Shown here: positions 20,725 to 32,700 of the stretch, piece after piece
Layout: the number at the start of each line of letters is the position of its first letter
Position numbering within the stretch: position 1 is the first letter of the stretch
Assembly: GCF_051622035.1 (NCBI RefSeq)
Contig: NC_135365.1
Coordinates: forward strand, 26,412,001-26,476,000
DNA from: Arctopsyche grandis
Lineage: Eukaryota; Arthropoda; Insecta; Trichoptera; Hydropsychidae
DNA: 64,000 nt
Reading direction: 5' to 3'
The notes under the pieces: generated by a model
Databases searched by the model: none
The model's input: the letters and a program-made list of their open reading frames with translations, nothing else
What the model was told of the DNA's origin: nothing
Program-made: the position numbers and the translations under genes

Positions 20725-23700
20725 TTAATCTTTCATGTGGGTTTTATCCTTCTGTATTTTACGCTTGCCGTTGCTCTTTCGTTTCTTTTTCTTCTTCGTC
20801 ACGGTCTTCTCTACATACTCATGCGAGTCGCCGGAATCGGACTGATCCGAGAATGCATCGTGTCTCGTCAGCTGCTTCGTACGAGCTTTCTTCGATTGAA
20901 TGGCCGTCGCCACGAAAACCCCCTTGCGAAACTTGTGACGAGCCGCACCCGACAGATTGCCATTGGAGAAGTTCGCCGCACCATATTCAGTCTTTATTGT
21001 ATTCATTATGTTTATGCTAGACGTCGCCGCTTCTTGCTTGCCGGGTTTTAATCTGAAACACAACTCTCATCATACATACATACATACAAAGGATCTTTTT
21101 AACCCTTTGCCCGCGGCAATAAATATAGCGAACAAGCCCTGTACTCGGTGGCACCTTTTTCGCGAATTTGGCAATCGAGTTTTCGACCTTAAATACAGAT
21201 TTTAATATTTACTCAAGAAATCAGATATGTTAATTAACACAAAAAGTATTATTTTAAACAATAAAATACATAATATATCTCTTAGTTTTGGCTTAATTGT
21301 CAATTAATCATTCTTCATACAATTGAGACGTATCGTCGCCATTGTTCAACAGACGTGACGTCACATAAACGAGGTTTCAGTATGGTTCCACCAAAAACTA
21401 ATTTTGACTGGTATATATTCATTTTAAGCAAATTGAATAGATGGCATTCAACTCTCAGTAATATATTCAACCAATTTTGAACCTTAAAACAGTTGAAATA
21501 GGCGCAGATAAGGCTCAAAATCCCGTGCAAAGTTCAGAAATTCTATGGAAGACAGCCGCGCTATAGACTTGTCGCGCAAAGCTTCCATAGAAGACGGCCG
21601 CGGGCAAACGGTTAAATATATCAGAGACTATACAATACCTCGTTTTCTTCTTCCACGCTCTTGAAACTGTGGGTTGATCGTATTGGATGTACTCGTTGAC
21701 AGCGCTAGACAGTTTGATTTTGATTTTAGCTTTGGGCTTAATTTTTTTCAACTTCAATTCATTGTCATCATCTCTACTTATGTAATTTTCTATTGATTCT
21801 AATTTTTTCGAACACGATCTAAAATAAACGTTGGTTATTTTAGCATGTAATTCTTAAAGTGATGATTTTAGGTTCGGTGTACCTTAATAGGGATTCGCTA
21901 TCGGTGTAGTTCTTCATTGCCAAATTTGATATACCCCAAGATAGCGGCAGGTATACGTTGGGTTGTTCGGATTGAACTCCCGTCCAAATGTTGTTTCTCA
22001 ACGTCGTCAATTTTATTTGCAGTTCTGATGTTTGCGCCTTTCTGGACAGCCGCACGTCCGAAATACTCCTCAACATAAGAAAACAATTGTGAGTATAACT
22101 TTTTTTTTTTTTTTTAATTAACACTGAGCAAGAAACTTTTATTATGCTGATTTTTTTATATCAATATTTAAAAAGTATAAAAACCATAGATATAGAATAC
22201 ATAGATACGCCCTGACGCTCTAAGCCGATCACCCTGTTGGTGCATGCACACACAAAAAAAAGTACAGTGCATGCACACTCTCTCTCAGTAGCTAGTTAGC
22301 TTCTAAGTCGGAAGGTCGATTGACATTTTTCAAAAATGCCAACGTATTCAGTGAAATTGTGTTACAATTACTCAAGAAAACATAAAAAGGCGGATGGCAT
22401 CACATATCATAAGTAAGAATTAATATATAATGTCGTCAATTATAGTAGTATTTTAACATATAATGAAATATCGGCGCGATGTATGTAGTGTTATATGTAG
22501 TCACCGGAGCCTGAGGGGGCCGTGTATTGTTCAAAGGTTGTAAATGCATTGTTAAAGGTTTGCCGAACAATGGATAGCACTGTGACTATCCTACTTCTAG
22601 TTATATGCAGTGATGGAACAGCGGTCGACAACCTCTGCCACAGATGTCTCTAAATGCACGCGTATATCTTGTTGGCACTGAAGGAAATTCAGAAATCGAC
22701 ATAAGTTTAAAACTACAAACAATGAACTAAATATTAAAGTGTCAGCTTTAAAATTGATCCTTGTGGAAGTTAGTAATGTTTAAATATTGTAATAGTTAAT
22801 GATGGTTTTATTATAGTAACATACATTTTTAATAAAGTGTGTATAGCTAAATATTTTTTTCTTAATATGGCTTTATTAGTTTGGTTTACTGTCACGCGGA
22901 GTGTCAAATAAAATAAAGTTATAAATAAAATAAAACTTCAGTGCATGTACATATGTACATAAACTGGTTGCTGACCACTGCGTTTATTGCGTTCCTTCCT
23001 TTTTTTTCACCACTTCTTCACCACGCACCCCTCAGATAGTGGCGACAAGATCTCCAACGAAATTTGTATGTAAAGGCATATCTAGGTTATTCTACATCTA
23101 TGATAAAAACCCATTTCTTTTTTACCCTTTGAAAGCTGACCAACGCCGATCGGCGTTTTGCCAACAAGTTCATGGGCCTGAAAAACGCCGATAGGCGTTG
23201 TATTTTGAGCATGTACAAAGTAAACAAGAATACTACCTGCTAAGCCTATCCAGGTTAGCATTGAAAAAAAATGCATTGAATATGGGTCGAGTAATCTGTG
23301 TCAATGTTTATAAAGACTAGCTTACACCGGAATTTCCGAATTTATAACCATAGCAGAATTTCCCGATTGAACTGCTGAGTATTTTAGATTTTGGCTTGGC
23401 ATTACATTTTAACAACAATGAAGAAGATGGAACTAGTTTTAGAAAACTACATTCTTCAATAGATTTCTTTTGCTTATGTTATATTGTTGCAAGATATATT
23501 AGAGAGTCTAAACCAGAGAGATGTAATAATAATAGAGAGGCCCTTACGAATAAATAATTGTTGTCAATTTTATGCGGTACGTCTCTATAAATACGCTACA
23601 TCGCACGGAATACAATCGGATCAATTTACTTATAAAAATGTATCCTATGTTGTTTATTGTGTGTTTTTTAATGTATTGTGCAATTTTTAACGATGCTTGC

Positions 23701-26700
23701 CCATCTTGCGAGTAATATAAAGAAACAGAGAAGTTTTTACAGGACATATGTCGAGCACCAAGCATCAGATACGACTGATGCTAAAATTATTTAGGTTTGT
23801 CTATGGACAGAATGTCTCTTGACAACAATATAACACCTAAAGCCACTTCTATTAATATTACATTTCTCTGGTCTAAACACTCCTTTACAAAACTCGAAAT
23901 CCTCGGCGGTAGTTATCTAGGATAGTGATATGGGGTTTGTTTGGATTAGCTATAATTTTTACACCTGCTTTCTATTGGATTTCTAGATAATTTTCGTTGA
24001 AAATGGTGGCTTTCAACAGAAAAAACGTCAGAAAAGGGTTAAATCTTATATAAATATAAAATGTCTACTCATATACACATGTACATAAGTCTATAAAACA
24101 TCAAACAATGCATACTTAAATCTTTTGATACTTTTTACACATTATATAAGCCCACTTTAAAGGTCAATGAAGTCGACCAATAAAGCCCTCTACATGAGGC
24201 CACCACCCCAATACAACGAATATAGACTGAGAGACTCTTTTGTCGGAGAATGAAACGGTTGTCCAACAATATAGCACATACATATATACTACATATAGCT
24301 AGCAGTATGACTCGGTGGTTGCGTTTATGTTTAGCACCGAGAGGTTACCGGGTTTGATCCCGTGGTAATCTTTAAAGGTGCTGGTCAGACTTTGGATATT
24401 TGTGACTCTAAGTCGATTGTTTCCTATCGGAGTTTGCCAATTGATCTGATTTCATTGTTGAAACGGTTCCTCCATCAAATTGGCAAAAACCATTCTACCT
24501 GCTATGTCACAAATGTTTGAATTTGATTTATGTACAATATGTAAAAAATTATGTAAAAGTCTAAATCCATAGATGTCTCTATGGGTTAATTAATTAATTA
24601 ATTAATTGTTAATTTCGTGCCTCTCGAAATACAGCGATTTATGTAATAAAAAATGTTGCAATGTTTGTAATTAATTACCTGTAAGGCCTTCCTGGTATAT
24701 ATCTATGTAAAAATAAAATTCATAAGAATCGTTAAAAAAATTACTTTGGTTGCGGAAAGCATCGGAACTGATGCCAAATCTTTTTCTGCACAGTTTCGTA
24801 CCGAGCCGAAGCGCTTTGCGCCCTTGAAATACGACTCGTAGTCTTTTCCTTATCCGACTGTTCTGGAGAATCCGTATTCTACCAACAAATAATAAACAAT
24901 TAACACATTAGCCGGAAACAACCATCAAAAATCTTGCAATCGAAGCAGTACTTGAGCTGGAACGATCTGAAGTTCTGGCGGCATTCTCTTCCTACGGTGC
25001 AACTTTGCCGTCTTCGATGCACGGAATTGCTTATGCAACCGCCGCACTGGACTTGACTCATCGCAGGACTCAAACTCCGTCGAAGCCTCACCCACATCAC
25101 TCCCGGCATCCGTAGTCAAATCTATAGTAGTCCTGTAAATCTATCCAAACTACTATTAATATCAAATTTTACATATTTTATATGATGGTTTGTAATTTAA
25201 ACGTACCGGTAAAGCTTGTCGCATTATTTTTGGGCTAATTTTAAGTTTGTCATGCTTTGGACGGGATTTTTTATTGCTCTGAAAATATTTTTCATATCAT
25301 TAAGTACTCAATAATTGAGGTTATGTATTGATTTTTAATATGAAAGTCATAGTACTCTTTTTGTCTTTAACAAAACTGGTGACGGTGGCGGAGCCGGAAA
25401 CCGTTTAGGTAAGTTTTGCCGTTTGAGTCGACTCTCCTCATCAGAGCTGCTGCTTGACGTGTCTCCCTCATCGCTAAATATAAATGAAACTTAATTTTGC
25501 ATTCAAAATAATACAATCGCACTCTAAGTGATATCAAAATCAACCTGGAATAATCGGACAAGTTTATATTAGTCGGCTCATCGGCGCTGGAGCCTTCTTT
25601 TAGTAGTCTGTTTATAATTTTATTCCTAAGACGCTCTTTATGAGGATTTTCATCGCAAAAGTCTAAGAGTGTTTCGCAGAACGCTCGTCCCAAGGCTTCG
25701 TAGTCTTGTGTTGAAAAATGAGTGGCAACTCTTCCGCCGAGCTCCGATCCTCCGAACGAAGCCTCCATCGTGTAACTGTTGGCGACTCCCATCATCCAGA
25801 TGACGACCCTTCCGGTACCTTCTTTGCTCCGTTGTATCCGGAATTTGCAACTCTCGAAAGAAAACTAACAAATTGGTTAGACAAAAGTTACACGTCTGAG
25901 TTGAAACATATGAACATATATTCACACCTTGTCGGCACAATTCTTATGCAGCATCAGGGGAAAGACCTGTTCGTGGAGACGCTTGTCCAGGCCTCGTCTG
26001 TTTTCACAGCCGTATATGAAGACGTTGTGTTTTCTCGAATGTGCATGGAGGTCGCAGTACATTACTACTCCGCATTCTTCGATCAATCTGAATCCATATG
26101 TTAGTATTTAATTATTATTCATATCTCTGTTAAAGGTTACAGTTAATACCTTCTTATCATAAGTTTGGTGTGCCAGACTGGTGGGTACGTCTCTCTGATT
26201 ACAGTCCTATATTGTCTGTTTAGATCTTTTCCCGTTAATGAGCATCTATTGTTGCCGACTATAACCTGAAGTATTCATAATTAATAATTGACATGCTAAT
26301 ATTCAACGGGGCGTAACGTTATATATCTATATATACCCCGTCAGGATTCAGCATGGGTACTAATTTGAATATGAACTTCTCTCTCAACTCTCTGGCTTGG
26401 CTTGAATCACCTGTTAGGAAATCCATGAATCCTTTCATCATCCAAGATGACGGCGTTTCGCCTGGATGAACTCTCGCTGTAATTACAATTGCCTTTTTTT
26501 TCTAAAAATATACACCGTTCGTTACATTAATATGTCTGTGCTGTCGTATACAGACTATTCATAAGTTGCGGTTAATGTATGCAATTTTTTGTCCGTAAAT
26601 CTGAATAATTATTCAGTCATTCATTTACATTGTGATTTAAAAACCAACATTTACCTCTGGTAAAGTGTTTTGGTGGAACTACATATCATACATGTGACGT

Positions 26701-29700
26701 AATGATTAAAATCAAAATAACTATTGGAAACGTCATCCCCTTCCTGATCAAAATGATTGTTTCGAACAAACCTTAGATTCGTTTTCATTAGGCGGGGCCG
26801 TGATTGTCAAATAGTAAACATTATTTCCCGCTAAAGTCCTGCACAAAAGCCTCAATTTGGTGAATGTAGATTTGACTGGATGATTTTGCAACTTGCACAA
26901 GTAATCTTGCAGATCTGAATATGTGTAGGGATAGCAATGCGCCAGGTATACTACGTCATTTTCGTGAGGAAACTCCACGTTGAACGTCAATGTGTAACTC
27001 GGAGACTGCTCTTCTTCTTCGCATCTGAAATTTTACACAATACACGCTAGTGTTTTGTTTGAATGATGATGATTTGATAGGTTATTAGGTATTTTGAACC
27101 GTACGTAGGGTCATTCTTGTAATATGATATGTTATCGGCGCATCTCCGCCAACCGATCGAATGTAACTGAGCGTCCTTCTCTGAATACATCAACGGCCTC
27201 ATTCCTTCGTTGTAGAGACTTTCACCTTTTGACAAATTCACTATAGAAAATCTACAAGAATGTTATCGCAGTTATTGTCGATGGTCGTTGGGCAAATGAA
27301 CAGTGCATAATATGCCACTTGCAACGCGTATAATCCGGTAATTTTAGACAGTATATGTAATTCATTATATTATATTAGGAAATATGTGGAATGAAAGCAA
27401 TTTAGAATTTCTTTTATATCTTTTTAGTTCCTTTTCATCACTATGTAATAAAAAACTTAATGTCCTAGTTTAGTCAGCTCTCGATAAATAATAGTTCCGA
27501 AGGTTATAGGAAAACTCAATACGGGATAGTGACCTTGAATAGGAAATAACACGACACTGTCAAAGCTGAACAGTAGATGATTATTAATAGACCATTGACA
27601 TAGCAATTATGTCATCCTGCAAGCCCTCGCAGTTGGAATGACCACTGATTGTTCTAAAAATCTTCAAGTCGTCAGCAAAAAGAAGAAATTCAGAGTGATT
27701 AATCGACATACGAATATCATTAACAAATAAAAGAAAAAATAATGGACCTAGGTTGGACCCTTGCGGTACACCAGATGAAGTGTGATATATATACACGCAT
27801 ATACATACATGATAAATACCGCAAGAAACAAATTTCTTTCTGTTTGTTAAATAATCGGTAAAAAAACGGACTAAATTATCAGAAAATCCAAAATTGGAAA
27901 GCTTTCGAATAAGAAGGCCACGGTCAACCTAATCGGAAGACTTTTCAAAGTCAGTATAAACAACTCGACCATCAACAGTTGGTGGTTTGAGTCCAATATA
28001 CCATGTTTTATAATAGCGGGTTGACACGATCTGATTAGCTTGGACCAAGTAGCTTGAGCGAGTAACTTGGACGTTATCACAGCATGTCAACAGGTGATTC
28101 AACAGTTTTTCTTCCTGCTAAACTTTACGAAGAAAATGATTACACGCACTCAATTCATCGCGCCTTTAAAGCCATTTGCTAGTCCAAATTCTTCTATTCG
28201 CCGAACGGGAAATAGTTTGGTGAAATTTTAACTATTTATCAACATGTCCGCGACAGCTCCTATACACCAAAAAATCGACATAATTCTATGAATCAAACAT
28301 TTCCCAAAAAGTATTTTTTATAGGAACCGTGTTGTATGGGAGTATGTTGCAGGGAGATTACTGTATAACTTTCATTTCACTGTATTACTCTTTAAGATTA
28401 CATATACATATTTAAGATTCTTGCAGATTATACATGTTGCCTACAGCATATAATACAATGAGTCAGAAAGAAACGGCACATGCTTTCTGAAAGCAATTGT
28501 CTTCCAAGATTTCAGAAAACATTCATACCGTTTTTTTCCTTCTACATATGTAAATAGATATAATAATACCTGTAAATTACATGTTTCCTTGTACTAGTAA
28601 CCTTAAAGTAGAACCATTGCATGTGTCTATTCGTGTACAGATCCGTCCTCAAATACAACTCGTAGTAAGTGCTGGTGATTTTGACCGCTTTTGCTAGATT
28701 TCCCGATTCGAATCGAGATTCAAAGTGTAATTCGTCGTCGCAGCCATTATTCGAGCACGCCGTCATGAAGTACCGACTGCCCCCAACGCTGGATCTGCTA
28801 AACTATATATCAATGCCTATGATTATTACCATTCTGTATGCGTCGAAGTCTTAAATATGCGGATTATTTACATAGTTGACAGCGCTCATCGGATAGTATT
28901 GGAACATGACTGTGCCGGACTCTTCGCCGACCGGCTTCGGTTGAAGTTCTCGGCCAGTGCGGATGTAGTAGCATTCCGGCACAGGTGGTGAATATTCTAT
29001 ATGATATACTCGATGCTCTAAGACCTGTAAACAGTACAATATCAAGCTTTATTAGTAATTTTCGACCAATGAACTCAATAAGTGAGAAATTTCGTTGTAT
29101 TCTATTTGGAATCATCCGAAACCTTCCATGGGTTTAGAGAATATACGGTTAAACGGACTCAAACTTCTATGTCATTGTTGATCATATAACATCATTATAC
29201 CTCTACAAATGTAGTGTAAATTAGTTGTTGGCTTGAGTTCAATTTGCTATATGTTTTTGTGTAGGCATGGAAATGAATTTTCGTTATAACAGCTTTTGAA
29301 ATGATCATATTGGTTGTAAAACTAGTGAAGTCTCTTTCATAGAATATATTTGAAATAGTCTTTATGTAATAGAAGCTTATATCTTTCCAGATCCCATCAC
29401 TGGCATCAAATGGAAATGATTGATATAAAAAAAAAATGAAATTGATACATACATAATATACTCTTGAGACTATTATGATTATGAATTATATACCGAAAAT
29501 GTTCTCATATTCGGTGATCAATTCGCTATTGAAGCAAATACCCCGAAGATATATTGGAATCAACTACAAATCATGCAGTCGTCTTCTGAGTACGGAAAGC
29601 AAAAGCGAACGAAAGAGACCGTTCATATTAGGCATTGAAACGTCTTGCGATGATACCGGTTGTGCCATCGTCGATGGCAATGGAAACATCCTCGGAGATG

Positions 29701-32700
29701 CTCTGCACTCTCAACACTTGACACACGTGAGAAACGGCGGCATCATGCCACCTCTTGCTGAAGATCTGCACAGAACATATATCGAATCAATCGTCGAAGA
29801 GACGTTCAAAGCGGCCGGGATGAATGGTCATTACTTGGATGCCATAGCCGTGACTGCAAAACCTGGTCTTCCGTTGAGTCTAGTCGTCGGAATCAAATAC
29901 GCCAAGTATCTTGCGAGGAAATTTTCAAAGCCTATAATACCAATACATCACATGGAAGCTCACGCTCTGACGGTTCGGATGGAAAATCCAGTTGAGTATC
30001 CGTTTTTAGTATTGCTCGTGTCTGGAGGCCATTGCCTTTTAGCCCTCGCTAAGGATGTCGATGATTTTAAACTGTTGGGTAAAGGTACAGATGACGCTCC
30101 TGGTGAAATCTTTGACAAGGTGGCACGAAGGTTGAAGCTTCGGAATATGGAAGGATTTTCTGCACTGTCAGGAGGAGCGGCCATCGAATATGCAGCAACT
30201 AAAGCGAACAATCCAAATGCTTTTGATTTTCCATTGGTACTTGCGCGGTATAGAAATTGCGACTTCAGCTTTTCCGGTTTGAAGAACAAAGCTTTAAGGC
30301 ACTTGATGGCAGAAGAAAAAGAGTTAGGCATCGTAGGCGATGGCATTATTCCCGGTGTTTATGATTTGTGCGCTGGACTTCAGCTGAGCGTCACTCGGCA
30401 TTTGTGCCATCGTACATTGAGAGCTATGTTATATTTAGAAAGGATGGAAATGTTGCCTGATGATAAAAAGACTCTAGTCGTGTCTGGCGGTGTGGCTTGT
30501 AATAATTTCTTATTTAAATCTTTGGAAATCCTCGGTGATCAGAGCGGTTATAAAGTGGTGAGACCTCGTCCCAAGCTGTGTACCGACAACGGTATTATGA
30601 TAGCTTGGAATGGAGTAGAAAGATGGAACAGGAACATAGGCATCGTTCATGATATCGAGAGTGTTGTAATGATGAATAGATGTCCGCTAGGTGAAGATAT
30701 TACTAAAAAAGTAGCTAATGAAGAAATTTCTTGTAAATGTGTATCATTGAATAGCCTTTTGTAGTGCGTGTTGTTTAAATAAAGTCCTATTAATTATATG
30801 CATTTGTTTTAGTGTGTGGTTAATTTGCTTGCCTGACATTCTGTCGGCCATCGTGCTGCTTGCTGCGGACAGTCCAGCTCCTTGGGTAATGCAAACAAAT
30901 CCCTCGGTTCTTTCAGTCGAGCGATGGTCTTGAATGTTTTGGAGTCGGTGTTGATTTCTATTTGGTTGCTTTTGATTGCATTCTCTAAGTAGTTGCTAAT
31001 GTATGTGCCTGTGATAATAAAATAAAGAATTTTAGTACACGTGGTATTAATATATGAGATATAAAGTTAGATATGGACGACGAGTACATATATGAATAAG
31101 TGGAGTGAGTCAAGAAATTTAAACGGTGGGTATTTGGAACTGTTATGCCATCCGAAGGAATGTAGAAGTTAACGTTAGAAAATAAATTATTGTAGTCTAG
31201 GATAGGGAAACTAGAAGCATCGTTAAAAGGATTTTTAATAAGGTCAATAATTTGGACCGTTGGTATTCATGGTGGATGAACATCAATGTAAATATCTAGG
31301 CAGAGTTGAAAGTACGTTTCCTCAAACAGGAACATTCAATAGTGATTCAGTCAAGGATGAACCCGGAGCAGCTTAAAAAGAAATAAGGTAACTGTATACA
31401 TTTCGAAACTCAGTCCCTATCAGTTATCTATCAAACATCCTTTACTTCATTTTTTATTACATACCTCCTTTACGTTTCACTTCGATGACAATTCAGGAAA
31501 AAGTTTGCCTCTTATCCGATCGTTTTCATACTTTGCCATATTGCTCATTTTGGTCATCAATATAACTAAATAGATCCTCCGCCATTACGATGGTGCAAAA
31601 ATATCGTGTAAGACGCGTTTGAAATCTGCCCGGCGAGATAGTCGTTGACGTTTATCCACCGTTTGTTTATTAGTTTTAAACATAGATGGCGGTAGTAAAA
31701 TTAAATTATTGTTATTTTTATTCAAAATAATAATTTTATATACAAATTATAGAAGAGGTATGTTTTTAAAAAACTTTTTTTTTATTATTATTACAAGGCT
31801 ATTCTATGTTTCACTTCGCTAATGATTCAGGCGAAATTCCTACATCCTTCCAATCGGTTTGAAACTTTGCCATTTTGCGCGGTTTGGTCAGCGATAGAAA
31901 TATAAATCAATTCCGCCAGTACGATGGTGAATAATAATCGTAATAGACACGTTTAAAAATGCAAAATTTTTGAAGATGTTGACGTTTGATATTTAGTAGC
32001 CTTATATGTTTGACTTTCTGCCACCTACTGTCTTGTCAGATTTTAATTGTTTTTAATTTACTTGTTCACACTATCTTATAAAATTTGCATTATAGGCTCT
32101 CATTATTTAACCTGTTTTTTTAAATGCACATTGCAATGAGTATTGGATTTTGGAAATAATCGGCATTTCAAAATTTCCGAAAGATAATAATAAAGAAATG
32201 TTTAAATTTAGCCACGTATTACAGTCTGTGTGTACTGCAGCACTCATATAGGTGATGAAGATTTTTTGACCTTTGCTGACGGGAATACGGAAATGTTTTT
32301 TGACAAAAAATCTATATTAAATACTTTCACTTGAGTTACAAAAAAAAAAACACAATAGTTATAGCTAGATATTTTCTTTAGACGTTTTTATAAACAGATT
32401 ATTAGAAGATTTTAAAAATTAAGAATAATTGACATTCTACAGCGAAATTTGCACAAAATTTGCACCTGGCAGACACTGAAACTGTTACCTTATAAAAGTT
32501 TTTGTGTTTATTTTTTTTCCAAAATATCATCCCCCCCCCCCCCCCTAAACATTACTGGATTCTTAGCTGAATTTAAATGTATTTAGATTTATGTATGAAT
32601 GTGTCTTACCAAGCTCGAAAAGTCAACTTCTCTATGAAACTTGCATTACATTACTAAATAAAAGTAAACAAACTACTCAATAATCGACTTTACTTTATCG

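Noticed and set aside
25718-26104. 128-codon plus-strand frame
   Set aside because: Antisense shadow of two carboxypeptidase exons with clear catalytic motifs on the other strand.
29960-30346. 128-codon frame antisense to OSGEPL1
   Set aside because: Shadow of a strongly conserved coding region; it lies in the carboxypeptidase intron but matches no carboxypeptidase segment.
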